The notes beneath the pieces are model-generated. The model worked only from the letters and a program-made list of their open reading frames with translations, did no database searches and was not told the DNA's origin. From contig CAJONI010000026.1 of NCBI GenBank assembly GCA_905235995.1, positions 1 to 64,000 on the forward strand: a stretch of DNA of 64,000 nucleotides, written 5' to 3'. The first letter of the stretch is position 1. Each line of letters starts with the position of its first letter. The stretch is from an uncultured Bacteroidales bacterium. GTDB taxonomy: Bacteria; Bacteroidota; Bacteroidia; Bacteroidales; UBA932. The position numbers and the translations under genes are program-made. Below, one piece after another: positions 47,813-57,052 of the stretch.

Positions 47813-47952
47813 GCCTCCCCGCTGCGCCGCCCCCTTGGACGCGAACGCGATCCAGGCGCCGCTTGATACTTCTCGCGTCCAGCTTCTTCGGGAATCCGAC
47901 CTGAAGCTGGACGCGAGATCCATGGTATGGACGAACGATGTAGCTCGCGTCC
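47813..47952. repeat. 140-bp intergenic repeat, copy 2 (REP/BIME-like)
   Basis: Octamers at 47837, 47873, 47909, 47945; 16-bp perfect inverted repeat TCTCGCGTCCAGCTTC (47871-47886)/GAAGCTGGACGCGAGA (47903-47918). Confidence 0.95.
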
Positions 47953-47954
47953 AT

Positions 47955-49028
47955 TCATTCTCTTTTCCGTTCGAATTCAAAGTGGAATGGCTTATAGAAG
48001 TGGCGACGGGAGTAGTAGGTGACGGAAGGATGGGTGAGATCCATCACGAGTGTCCAGGCAGTGCCCATGTGCCTGCCCTCACTCGGCGGCAAGGAAACAG
48101 ATGCAATCGTCTGCGTGAGCTGCTGCTTATCCATTACTCCTCCTGAGGCTTTGATCTGGCTGCACAGGAATTCATAGCGGCGGTCTCCTTCCATTAGGCC
48201 GACGTTCAGTTTGGCTTCGCAAAGGTAATGATTGGCAACGACAGCTGACTCCACCACTTCCATCCGGTTGTCCACATACTCGACCACAACGCTTCGGCCG
48301 GTGGCGTCGGAAATGGCATAGTGATGTGCAGCGCCGATGTCGGAGTGCATATCGATTTCACGAAGCAGATCCAGCGCTTCTTCCACGGTGGCAGCGTTTT
48401 TAAGCAGGTAGCAGATGGCAGATGTGGTGGTCAGTGCAGGCTTCCCGCTTTCCTGATTCGTCTGGGTTTTGTCTCCTGCCATCAAGTCTGCGACGGCCAG
48501 TCCTTTCTCATTGATCCCGTCCAGGGCGAAAAACAGTACGGCGAGCGCCATATACTGATTCTTGAGGCCTTCCGGAACCCATCCTTCTCCGAAACCAAAA
48601 AAATTGGTGTTGAAGGTGGTGTAGGTCTCATAGCCCCGCTCGGGGATCGTATGAAGGACGATTCCGGTGACCGAATTGAAATCGAAATTCCTGCCCATCA
48701 GGACTCCGCCTTCAGGAGTATGGACAGTCAGGGCGGAGCAACCGTAGTCCATCGGCCCGGGAGTCCCGGACTTTGGCTGATTAAAGCCTTTGGAGAAGAA
48801 GCGCGTGACGTAAGCCGACAATTCAGCAGCGCTGCGTCCGCCACCGTTCTCCATGAGACCGGCAAAGCCGTCATCTCCTTTATATTCCATATAATACAGT
48901 CCGTCATCCAGCTTCTTTACGGACATCGCACCCTGTTCCAGCGGGTTTGTCTGTGCCCATGCATTCGCTCCGGAAAGCCATGCGGCGGCCAACAAGCCCC
49001 ATAAAATGGTCTTGGCAATCTTTTTCAT
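47955..49028 (-). CDS. Exported linear-amide C-N hydrolase of the choloylglycine hydrolase/Ntn superfamily
   Basis: Signal peptide; MDYGCSALTVHTPEGGVLMGRNFDF with C97, R113, D116 spacing matching Cys/Arg/Asp of bile-salt-hydrolase-type Ntn enzymes. Confidence 0.8.
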   Translation of the reverse strand: MKKIAKTILWGLLAAAWLSGANAWAQTNPLEQGAMSVKKLDDGLYYMEYKGDDGFAGLMENGGGRSAAELSAYVTRFFSKGFNQPKSGTPGPMDYGCSALTVHTPEGGVLMGRNFDFNSVTGIVLHTIPERGYETYTTFNTNFFGFGEGWVPEGLKNQYMALAVLFFALDGINEKGLAVADLMAGDKTQTNQESGKPALTTTSAICYLLKNAATVEEALDLLREIDMHSDIGAAHHYAISDATGRSVVVEYVDNRMEVVESAVVANHYLCEAKLNVGLMEGDRRYEFLCSQIKASGGVMDKQQLTQTIASVSLPPSEGRHMGTAWTLVMDLTHPSVTYYSRRHFYKPFHFEFERKRE

Positions 49029-49039
49029 AGTTACTGTGA

Positions 49040-49330
49040 TTATTTACTTGCCGAAAGGTATTCTTTCAGCGCTTCTACATATTGTTTGAAGGCTTCCTGG
49101 CCTGCCGGGGTGATGCGGCAGGTAGTGCGGGGCATCTTTCCCTTGAAGCCTTTTTCCACCGTGATGTAGCCGGCGGCCGTGAGTTTGTCAATCTGCACGC
49201 TGAGGTTCCCAGACGTGGCTCCTGTCTGCTTTTTGAGATAGGTGAAGTCGGCTTCATCCACTCCAGCCAGGATACTCATTACCGCCAGCCGGAGCTCCGA
49301 ATGAAGGAGCGGGTCTAACTTGGGAAACAT
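49040..49330 (-). CDS. Winged-helix transcriptional regulator (MarR/HTH_34-like)
   Basis: LDPLLHSELRLAVMSILAGVDEADFTYLKKQTGATSGNLSVQIDKLTAAGYITVEKGFKGKMPRTTCRITPAG. Confidence 0.85.
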   Translation of the reverse strand: MFPKLDPLLHSELRLAVMSILAGVDEADFTYLKKQTGATSGNLSVQIDKLTAAGYITVEKGFKGKMPRTTCRITPAGQEAFKQYVEALKEYLSASK

Positions 49331-49333
49331 AGG

Positions 49334-49909
49334 CTACTTGTACTGAAGTTTCATGATGCTTCCGGTCACAAGCAGCAGAGCGCCACCAAGGGTAAAAATC
49401 AGCAGTTGCGCGTCACCCTTGACCAGCATGGCAAACACCGCCCCGCCGACGCCAAGGAGGAAGCCGCAGATGATGATGGGCCAGTTTTTCAGAAGGACGC
49501 CGGACATACATTCTGCCAGGCCCATGATGATGACGATGATGAGCGTCACGTGCATGGGGACCAGGAAGATTGCGATGGCGCTGAGTGTGATTGCGAATGC
49601 CCCGAAGACGCGCCACACTCCGCTGAGCATCTTGCTCACCTCGTTCTGGGGCATCGCCTTATTATACTTACCCATCAGAGCGGCAAGAGGGTAGCCGATG
49701 GCCGGCATGGCGAACCACAGGAAGTTCCACTGCGGTTTACCTGTAAGATGCCATAATAGATAGATTACAAGGGAAGTAGCGGTGAGCAGTGCTCCCCAAA
49801 GCATGAAGTACTTTGCACTGCCCCGAAGGATATCCTTGCGGCTGTTGTTGAGCGTTTCGGAGATGAGGGCGAGGCTTTCGCTTGCCGTAAGTTCTTTGTT
49901 CTGTTCCAT
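49334..49909 (-). CDS. Hypothetical multi-TM membrane protein
   Basis: Several hydrophobic segments; same operon as the HTH regulator. Confidence 0.6.
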   Translation of the reverse strand: MEQNKELTASESLALISETLNNSRKDILRGSAKYFMLWGALLTATSLVIYLLWHLTGKPQWNFLWFAMPAIGYPLAALMGKYNKAMPQNEVSKMLSGVWRVFGAFAITLSAIAIFLVPMHVTLIIVIIMGLAECMSGVLLKNWPIIICGFLLGVGGAVFAMLVKGDAQLLIFTLGGALLLVTGSIMKLQYK

Positions 49910-49972
49910 TGTATCAAGTGTTTAGCTGGTTTTGGGTTAAGAACAGCTGCGCAGTCTGCCCTAATCCCGATG

Positions 49973-50000
49973 CAAATATAAACAAGTTTATAATATAAAC
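49973..50000 (-). promoter_or_regulatory. Promoter (TATATTTG, minus) with palindromic operator candidate
   Basis: CAAATATA at 49973-49980; perfect palindrome GTTTATA-a-TATAAAC at 49986-50000. Confidence 0.5.
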
Positions 50001-50088
50001 CAAATTTATTTGTGATTTTTTTCTCGGGGACCGTCCTTATGGGCTGAAAAGTAATACCTGTCGTTTTTATTAGTACATTTGCACCATT

Positions 50089-50868
50089 ATGGGAAGAGCG
50101 AAATGGATAGTCGGTTTTCTCGGGTGGGTCGCCTATGGGCCCATCGGAGCTTTGATCGGTTTTGCGCTGGGCGCTGTCGTCGATGCTACTGTAGATATAG
50201 GCAAGCGATTGCCAGGCGGTGATGGCGGCACGGGCTCCGCTTCGGGATGGAGCAGTACTACACGGTCTTTCCAGGGCCGGGAAGGGCAGCGCAACAGTTT
50301 CCTGATCAGCCTGCTGGTGCTCTCATCAGCCGTCATAAAGGCCGACGGCAGGGTGCGGCAGGAGGAACTTGACCATGTCAAGTCGTTCATTCGCAGGAAT
50401 TTCGGCGAAGCGGCCGTCTCCGAGGCAATGCGCATGCTAGAAGGGCTGAACCGTCAGCAGGTCGACATCTATTCTGTCGGTTCGCAGATTGCCTCCAACA
50501 TGAACTATTCGCAGCGGCTGCAGCTCTTCCACTACCTCACCCAGATCGCCGCAGCCGACAAGGATTTCGCAAGGTCTGAAAAAGATGTGCTGGAAGCCAT
50601 CTCATCGGCCATCCGGCTCACTTCGTCCGACGCCGCTTCGGTCATAGCGATGTACTACAAGAGCACCGACTCTGCCTATGCCGTGCTCGAGATTCCTGTC
50701 TCGGCGACGGACGACGAGGTTAAGGCTGCATACCGTCGCATGGCCATGAAAAACCATCCCGACAAGGTGGCTACTCTCGGCCCCGACGTGCAGAGGGCCG
50801 CGGCGGAGAAGTTCCGCAAGGTACAGGAAGCCTACGAGACAATCAAGAAGCAGCGCGGCATGGCCTGA
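50089..50868 (+). CDS. DjlA-like protein: glycine-rich membrane segment, TerB domain, C-terminal DnaJ domain
   Basis: VLSSAVIKADGRVRQEELDHVKSFI (TerB); AVLEIPVSATDDEVKAAYRRMAMKNHPDKV (J domain with HPD). Confidence 0.9.
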   Translation: MGRAKWIVGFLGWVAYGPIGALIGFALGAVVDATVDIGKRLPGGDGGTGSASGWSSTTRSFQGREGQRNSFLISLLVLSSAVIKADGRVRQEELDHVKSFIRRNFGEAAVSEAMRMLEGLNRQQVDIYSVGSQIASNMNYSQRLQLFHYLTQIAAADKDFARSEKDVLEAISSAIRLTSSDAASVIAMYYKSTDSAYAVLEIPVSATDDEVKAAYRRMAMKNHPDKVATLGPDVQRAAAEKFRKVQEAYETIKKQRGMA

Positions 50869-50888
50869 GCCATGCCTGTCTGCAATCT

Positions 50889-51662
50889 TCAGGCCGGCAG
50901 CCGGAAGTCGCCGGAGGCGGTGCGGCGCAGTGCCGTGAGGTAGGCGCCTGAGCCGAGGGCGAGACCCAGGTCGCGGGCGAGAGAGCGGATGTAGGTGCCG
51001 CGGGAGCAGCGTATGCGGAGCGTCGCGGCAGGACGCGAGCCGTCGCTCGTCGAAGAGGTGTGGTAGTTGTGCACATGGCGCACGACTTCGTCGACCATGT
51101 ATCCGTCGCCTTCCATCACGTTGTGCAAGGTGAAGGATTCCAGCGAGATATCGTAGATTTCTATGCGGTTGGTGCGCAGCTCCACAGCTTCGCCGCTTCG
51201 GGCGTACTCGTAGGCGCGCAGGCCTCCGACGATCTTCGCCGAGAAGACCGGCGGCACCTGGTCCTGGGGACCGAGGAAGGAGGGCAGGGCGGCCCGGACA
51301 CTCTCTTCGGTGATATGTTCGTAAGGAAAATATTGGTCTACAGGCTGTTCCAAGTCATATGAGGCCGTCGTGGCGCCGAATTCCACCGTGGCGACATATT
51401 CCTTTACGGATGCCTGCAGCGATTCGGCTTCCTTGGTGGCCTTGCCGATGCAGACCAGCAGCAGTCCTGTGGCGAGGGGGTCGAGGGTGCCGGCGTGGCC
51501 GACTTTAAGCTTGCGTTCGCCGAAATGCTTTTGCAGCGTGAACTTGCATTTACGCACCAGGTCGGCGGAAGTCCAGCGGTAGGGCTTGTCCAAAGGGAGG
51601 ACGATCCCGCCGGGGTAGTCGGCCAGGTCGTGCGAGAGATGTGACTCGAAGAAGGCTTCCAT
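50889..51662 (-). CDS. truB: tRNA pseudouridine-55 synthase
   Basis: LDKPYRWTSADLVRK, KVGHAGTLDPLATGLLLVCIG. ATG at 51662 avoids the 44-bp overlap with rpiB implied by the ORF start at 51725. Confidence 0.9.
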   Translation of the reverse strand: MEAFFESHLSHDLADYPGGIVLPLDKPYRWTSADLVRKCKFTLQKHFGERKLKVGHAGTLDPLATGLLLVCIGKATKEAESLQASVKEYVATVEFGATTASYDLEQPVDQYFPYEHITEESVRAALPSFLGPQDQVPPVFSAKIVGGLRAYEYARSGEAVELRTNRIEIYDISLESFTLHNVMEGDGYMVDEVVRHVHNYHTSSTSDGSRPAATLRIRCSRGTYIRSLARDLGLALGSGAYLTALRRTASGDFRLPA

Positions 51663-51681
51663 GCCTTCCACGGGGCAGCCG

Positions 51682-52113
51682 TCAAGCACAAGGTATCTTG
51701 GCGATGCGACGGGCGTGTCTTCCACCTTCGAAGGGAGTTTCGAGCCAGGTCCTGGTGATGAGCCGGGCCATGGTGAGGGTGATGAAGCGGGCGGGCAGGA
51801 CGAGGACGTTGGCGTCGTTGTGCTGCGACACGAGGGCTCCTACCTCGCGGTTCCAGGCGAGGCCGGCACGGATGCCTTTGTGGTGGTTGAGGGTCATGGC
51901 CATGCCGTTGCCGGTGCCGCAGAGGGCGATGCCGCGGTCGACTTCACGGGTTTCGACGGCGTTGGCCAGGTCGTGGGCGAAGTCGGCGTAGTCGACGCTG
52001 GCCGTGCCATGCGTCCCATAATCCACGACGGAATACCCTTTCCGTCTGAGATAAGCGATCAATTGCTGTTTATACTCATACCCAGCATGATCCGATGCAA
52101 AACCTATTCTCAT
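51682..52113 (-). CDS. rpiB: Ribose-5-phosphate isomerase B
   Basis: IGFASDHAGYEYKQ, VDYGTHG, GIALCGTGNGMAMTLNHHKGIRAGL. Confidence 0.95.
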   Translation of the reverse strand: MRIGFASDHAGYEYKQQLIAYLRRKGYSVVDYGTHGTASVDYADFAHDLANAVETREVDRGIALCGTGNGMAMTLNHHKGIRAGLAWNREVGALVSQHNDANVLVLPARFITLTMARLITRTWLETPFEGGRHARRIAKIPCA

Positions 52114-52114
52114 T

Positions 52115-53668
52115 TTATTTCAAGGTAACTATGCCTTTGTCAATGCGGCGAAGGACCTCGTCCTTGCCCATGATGGCCATCATGTCGGCGACGCCCGGGC
52201 CGACGCTCTTGCCTACCATGAAGAGCCTCAGGGTGTTCATCACCTTGCCCATCGGCCAGGCGTTGTCGCGGATCAGCCCTTCCAGCGATTCTCCTATGTG
52301 CTCTTTCGTGAAGGGCTCCAGTCCGGCTACGAACATGCGTACCTGCGGGATGATGGCCGGAATCTCGTCTTTCCAGAACTTGGCCACTGCGGCTTCGTCG
52401 TAGGAACCGGGGGCCTCGAAGAAGAAGGACGTGGCCTCGGCCAGTTCAGTGGGGAAGTGCACCCTCTCGCGCATGAGCGAAAGCACTTCGCCGATGTATC
52501 CGTCGCTGAAGGCGGCGACACGCGCCCCTTCCGCGGCGCGGAATTCTGCCACCAGCCTGTCCAGAGGCCTCATGCGCAGGTACTCCTGGTTGAACCACCT
52601 GGCCTTGTCGGGATTGAAGCGAGCTCCCGACTTGACCACGCGCTCCAGCGAAAACACCTTCACCAGCTCCTCCAGCGAGAAGATCTCCTGCTCAGTGCCC
52701 GGATTCCAGCCCAGGAACGCCAGCATGTTGACGAAAGCCTCGGGGTAGTAGCCGTCCTCGCGGTAGCCGCGTGACACCTCGCCCTCCGCGTTCACCCAGC
52801 GGAGCGGGAACACAGGGAAGCCGAGCCTGTCGCCGTCCCTCTTGCTGAGCTTGCCCTTGCCGTCAGGCTTGAGCAGCAGCGAAAGATGCGCGAAACGCGG
52901 CTGGGTATCCTGCCATCCAAATGCCTCATACAGAAGATAGTGCAGGGGGAGGGAAGGGAGCCACTCCTCGCCGCGTATGACTTCGGTGATTTCCATCAGA
53001 TGGTCGTCCACTATGTTGGCAAGGTGGTAGGTGGGCAGTTCGTCGGCCCGCTTCCAGAGCACCTTGTCATCGAGCGTGCTGCTGTTGACCTCTATGTGTC
53101 CGCGGATCAGGTCGTCCATCGCCACCATGCGGTTTTCTGGAATCTTGAACCTGATGGTCCAGTCGGTCCCTTCGGCGATGCGGCGCTGAACTTCCTCTGC
53201 GGGGAGCGTCAGCGAGTTGCAGAGCGAACCGCGAGTCTCCCAGTTGTAGATGAAGGTCTTCTTTTCGGCCTCGGCTTCAGTGCGGAGCTTTGCGAGCTCT
53301 TCCGCGGAGTCGAAGGCATAGTAGGCATAACCGCGCTCCACGAGCTCTTCAGCGTACTTGCGGTAGATGCCGCGACGCTGCGACTGCCGGTAGGGGGCGT
53401 GGGGGTGCTTCTGAGAAGCCACTTCCACCACGTTGCCAGCAGCATCCACACCTTCGTCGGGATAGATGCCGCACCAGCGGAGGGCCTCGATGATATAGGC
53501 CTCGGCGCCTGGCACGAAGCGCTGTGAATCAGTGTCTTCGATGCGGAGGATGAAATCTCCTCCAGCCTGTTTTGCGTACAGGTAGTTATAAAGGGCCGTG
53601 CGGACTCCGCCCATGTGGAGCGGACCCGTCGGACTCGGGGCAAAGCGCACCCTGCGTCGTTTCTCCAT
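52115..53668 (-). CDS. gltX: Glutamyl-tRNA synthetase
   Basis: RVRFAPSPTGPLHMGGVRTALYNYLYA; KLSKRDGD. Confidence 0.95.
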   Translation of the reverse strand: MEKRRRVRFAPSPTGPLHMGGVRTALYNYLYAKQAGGDFILRIEDTDSQRFVPGAEAYIIEALRWCGIYPDEGVDAAGNVVEVASQKHPHAPYRQSQRRGIYRKYAEELVERGYAYYAFDSAEELAKLRTEAEAEKKTFIYNWETRGSLCNSLTLPAEEVQRRIAEGTDWTIRFKIPENRMVAMDDLIRGHIEVNSSTLDDKVLWKRADELPTYHLANIVDDHLMEITEVIRGEEWLPSLPLHYLLYEAFGWQDTQPRFAHLSLLLKPDGKGKLSKRDGDRLGFPVFPLRWVNAEGEVSRGYREDGYYPEAFVNMLAFLGWNPGTEQEIFSLEELVKVFSLERVVKSGARFNPDKARWFNQEYLRMRPLDRLVAEFRAAEGARVAAFSDGYIGEVLSLMRERVHFPTELAEATSFFFEAPGSYDEAAVAKFWKDEIPAIIPQVRMFVAGLEPFTKEHIGESLEGLIRDNAWPMGKVMNTLRLFMVGKSVGPGVADMMAIMGKDEVLRRIDKGIVTLK

Positions 53669-53672
53669 GGTA

Positions 53673-54914
53673 TTATTCGTTTTCAGGATCAGTGGTTTTC
53701 ACGTTGAGCATCCTTTCGCGGCGGATGCATGCCGGTTCTTCTTCCAGCTCCCTGATGAGCCGAACGTCGTCGACTATCAGTGCAGGGATGCCGCCCATGT
53801 GCTGCTTGTTGAGCATCTTGACGTTGTCCGGTGCGATGGGCCTTCCCCGCTTGCGCGAGCGGAAGAGATTCTTCACGTAGCTTACCTCGATGCGGTTGTT
53901 GCGGTTGATCTCGCTCTCGTCGATGACAGGCAGCTGCCACATCTCGAAGCCCGTGGCTATGATGGTCACGCTGATCTTCGGACCCATCGAGTCATCGAAC
54001 ACGATGCCGCGCTTGAAGTTGATGGTAGCGCCCGTGTACTGCGAGGTGAAGTCCATGATCTGCGAGAGTTCCTCCATCGAGATGCCGTTCTCGTCGTCGC
54101 CGCTGGCAGTGATGTTGATCAGGGCGTTCTTGACGCTGTGGAGGTTGAGGTCGTTCAGCAGAGGGGAGCTGAGGGCTTCCTCCACGGCCCGCGTGGCCCT
54201 GTCTTCGCCTTCGGCCTCGCCTATGCCCATTATAGCAACGCCGCTGTTCTGCATCACCTTCTTCACGTCGGCGAAGTCCACGTTGATGTAGCCGCTGCTG
54301 GTGATGATTTCGGCTATGCTCTTGACTGCGGTGGCGAGCACCTCGTCGGCCTTGGAGAAGGCCTTGCGCATGCTCATCTTGCCGTAGAGCTGGTAGAGTT
54401 TCTGGTTGTCGATCACCAGGATGCTGTCGACGTGGCGGCTCATCTCCCTGATGCCCTCCACCGCGCGGTAGAGGGCCTCGTTGCCCTCATCGCGGAAGGG
54501 CACGGTCACCACTCCGACCGTCAGCTTGCCCATCTCCTTGGCTGTCTTGGCCACGAGAGGGGCTGCACCGGTGCCGGTGCCGCCGCCCATGCCGCAGGTC
54601 ACGAAGACCATCTGCGTATCGCCCTCGAAGAAACGGGCTATGTCTTCAAGCGATTCTTCCGCTGCCTGGCGGCCGACAGTGTAGTCGGTTCCCGCTCCCA
54701 GACCCTTGGTGAGTATGGGGCCTATCTGCAACTTGGTGGGGACGGGGCTGCTCTCGAGCGCCTGCACGTCGGTGTTGCAGACCACGAAGTCCACGTCCTT
54801 GAGTCCGAGGGAATACATGAACGACACGGCGTTGTTGCCGCCGCCGCCCACTCCCACGACAGTGATGATGTTTCCGCGCCTCTCCCAGCTGGTAGGTATC
54901 AAATCTGCATCCAT
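53673..54914 (-). CDS. ftsZ: Cell division protein FtsZ
   Basis: [21 protein letters not shown] tubulin signature. Confidence 0.97.
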   Translation of the reverse strand: MDADLIPTSWERRGNIITVVGVGGGGNNAVSFMYSLGLKDVDFVVCNTDVQALESSPVPTKLQIGPILTKGLGAGTDYTVGRQAAEESLEDIARFFEGDTQMVFVTCGMGGGTGTGAAPLVAKTAKEMGKLTVGVVTVPFRDEGNEALYRAVEGIREMSRHVDSILVIDNQKLYQLYGKMSMRKAFSKADEVLATAVKSIAEIITSSGYINVDFADVKKVMQNSGVAIMGIGEAEGEDRATRAVEEALSSPLLNDLNLHSVKNALINITASGDDENGISMEELSQIMDFTSQYTGATINFKRGIVFDDSMGPKISVTIIATGFEMWQLPVIDESEINRNNRIEVSYVKNLFRSRKRGRPIAPDNVKMLNKQHMGGIPALIVDDVRLIRELEEEPACIRRERMLNVKTTDPENE

Positions 54915-54917
54915 GTC

Positions 54918-56294
54918 TTAAGCTTTGTCGTTGTCTGAAAATAGGTTGCCCCAGAAGCTTGTGCTATGGCCCTTGTCCTCCTTCTCTTTCTTCTCCTTGC
55001 CGCGTTTCTTCTTGCCGGATGGACGTTCGCCAGGCACGGCGTCGGGGTCGTCGCCGAAGATCGTGCCGTTTCCGGCTCCGGTCTCCGGTCCCGCTCCGGC
55101 AGTGACCCCGGAGCGCACGTCGGTGTGCGAGAGCATCGGATCCAGGGTCTCGAGCACGAGCCCCACGGCAGTCGAGGCGTAGACGTCGAAGGCGTCTTCC
55201 ACGCTCGAGCTGTCAATCGACCCCTGGGGAGCCGCCAGCCGCACCTTCTGTCCGAGCATCGCGTTGGCCAGCTGGATGAAGTCTTCGTGGTGGCAGACGC
55301 CGCCGGTTATCACGATGCCCGAGGTGAGCTTGGACGCGTAGCCCGACTGTTCTATCACATAGCGCACGGCGTCGAATATCTCGCTCAGTCTCGCCTCCAC
55401 GGTGCGGACCAGCAGGCTGATCTCCATCTCGCCGTCGATGGCCTCGTTCTCGTTCTTGAGCAGGAGCTTCTTGTTCTCCACCGCATATTCGGCGCAGCAG
55501 CGGCCATGCTTGATCTTGAGTATCTCGGCCCAGTCGCGGGTGATGCCCGCCACGTTCTTGATGTCGCCTGTAATCGATTCACCTCCGAAGGGAATGACGG
55601 CCACGTAGCGCACGATGTTGTCCTTGACTATGGCCACCTCGGTGGAGTTGCGGCCCATGTCGACCAGCGCCACGCCGTTCTCCATCTCGGGATTGCTGAG
55701 CACGGCACGAGCCGAGGCGATGGGTGAGAGTATGGCCCTGTCCACAGCCAGACCGCAGTTCCTGAGGATGAAGCGCCGCCTTTCAAGCAGGGTCCTGCGG
55801 CCCAGGAAGAGCTTGAAATCCACGTCGATCTGCCGTCCCAGCATACCCACCAGCTCGTCGCGCGTGATGCCTATGCGGTCCTCCGTGCCGTAGCGCTGGG
55901 GAATGGCTTCGAACACCTGTTCGCCGTTTCCGGGATTCTCTTCGAAACGTTTCCGGATGATGCGGTTCACTTCTTCGTCGGTGATGTAGGCCTGGGGGTT
56001 CGGCCTGGTCACCTGTTCGGGGTCGTCGATGCAGTGGATGCCGCGTCCCGACAGGCCGACCGTCACGCGGTCGATCTTCTCCTGGAGTTCTGCCTCGGTC
56101 TGGCTCACCAGCGAGCGGACGAGTTCCTCGACTTTCATGTCGTTGACGATCTCCCCATACTCGATGCCGACCGAAGGCGCGTCGTGGTAGCTGACTATCC
56201 GTATGCCGGAAGACGTCTGCTCGCCTACGGCCAGCGCTACCTTGCCGCATCCTAAATCCAGGGCTGCTGCGTATTTGTTCATGACTGCTTGCAA
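54918..56294 (-). CDS. ftsA: Cell division protein FtsA
   Basis: AALDLGCGKVALAVGE; SHF2-FtsA organisation; adjacent to ftsZ. Confidence 0.95.
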   Translation of the reverse strand: MQAVMNKYAAALDLGCGKVALAVGEQTSSGIRIVSYHDAPSVGIEYGEIVNDMKVEELVRSLVSQTEAELQEKIDRVTVGLSGRGIHCIDDPEQVTRPNPQAYITDEEVNRIIRKRFEENPGNGEQVFEAIPQRYGTEDRIGITRDELVGMLGRQIDVDFKLFLGRRTLLERRRFILRNCGLAVDRAILSPIASARAVLSNPEMENGVALVDMGRNSTEVAIVKDNIVRYVAVIPFGGESITGDIKNVAGITRDWAEILKIKHGRCCAEYAVENKKLLLKNENEAIDGEMEISLLVRTVEARLSEIFDAVRYVIEQSGYASKLTSGIVITGGVCHHEDFIQLANAMLGQKVRLAAPQGSIDSSSVEDAFDVYASTAVGLVLETLDPMLSHTDVRSGVTAGAGPETGAGNGTIFGDDPDAVPGERPSGKKKRGKEKKEKEDKGHSTSFWGNLFSDNDKA

Positions 56295-57052
56295 ATGATC
56301 TGGTTGTTATACTTTAGATTGATTGTCTTGTAGCGGTTCTCCCCTGCGTGGGGGAGGATATATTCCCACCATGCCGCGAGCTTGCGGAACTTGGTCGCAT
56401 AGTCGCTGCACGGCCCGAAGATTATCGTGGGACCGGGAGTCCTGGTATAGAGGCGTATGTCACCCGAAGGGTCGACCTCCAGCTGTCCTATCTCCCTGCG
56501 GAGCACTGGGTTGCGGTCGATGTACTGTGCCATCTCCGCTATTTCCTCCACCCATTGCCGCGCATCCTCCGGGGCGTGGCCCCGGTAGGAAGCCTGCACC
56601 TGGAAGGGGAGCCTGCCGGTGACCACCGGCACGTCGACGGAGTTGGTGACGGGGAACAGGTAGCCTTCGGGGTCGGAGTACCAGTGTCCGTGTCCCGATT
56701 CGAAGCGGACCACGGGCTTGCGCTGGACGATGTGCACCGAGAGGGTCTGCCTGTCGGTGCGGAACACTTCCGCGGCCATGACCTCGCCCCGGGCGCGCAC
56801 TGCACGCTCGATGGAATCGAGGTCGACTTTCATTATGCTCTTTCCCTTGAAACTGCGTGTGAGCTGGTCGCATATCTCCTCGCGGTCGACGATCTCACTC
56901 TCGAGCGAATCGAGCAGCAGGACCTCGACCCGTGTGCACCTGTCCTGTTCGAGCCCACGGTCGGAGAGCTGGCCCACGAAGTAGAACCAGCAGCCCAGCA
57001 GGCCGCCCGAAAGGACGACGATGGTCACGGTGAGGAGTATCTTGCGTATCAT
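56279..57052 (-). CDS. ftsQ: Cell division protein FtsQ/DivIB
   Basis: Single TM plus POTRA-like region; position between murC and ftsA. Confidence 0.85.
   Translation of the reverse strand: MIRKILLTVTIVVLSGGLLGCWFYFVGQLSDRGLEQDRCTRVEVLLLDSLESEIVDREEICDQLTRSFKGKSIMKVDLDSIERAVRARGEVMAAEVFRTDRQTLSVHIVQRKPVVRFESGHGHWYSDPEGYLFPVTNSVDVPVVTGRLPFQVQASYRGHAPEDARQWVEEIAEMAQYIDRNPVLRREIGQLEVDPSGDIRLYTRTPGPTIIFGPCSDYATKFRKLAAWWEYILPHAGENRYKTINLKYNNQIICKQS

Noticed and set aside
47837-47952. 36-bp periodic motif considered as a CRISPR array
   Set aside because: Octamers alternate in orientation, are only 8 bp, intervening sequence is the same in both copies, and no cas genes are present.
47955-49028. 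Firm bile salt hydrolase call, linked to the BASS transporter at 6099-7055
   Set aside because: Cys is internal rather than at the signal cleavage site, substrate cannot be inferred, and the transporter is 40 kb away.
51662-51725. 44-bp truB/rpiB overlap
   Set aside because: An internal ATG at 51662 gives a better TruB start and removes the overlap.
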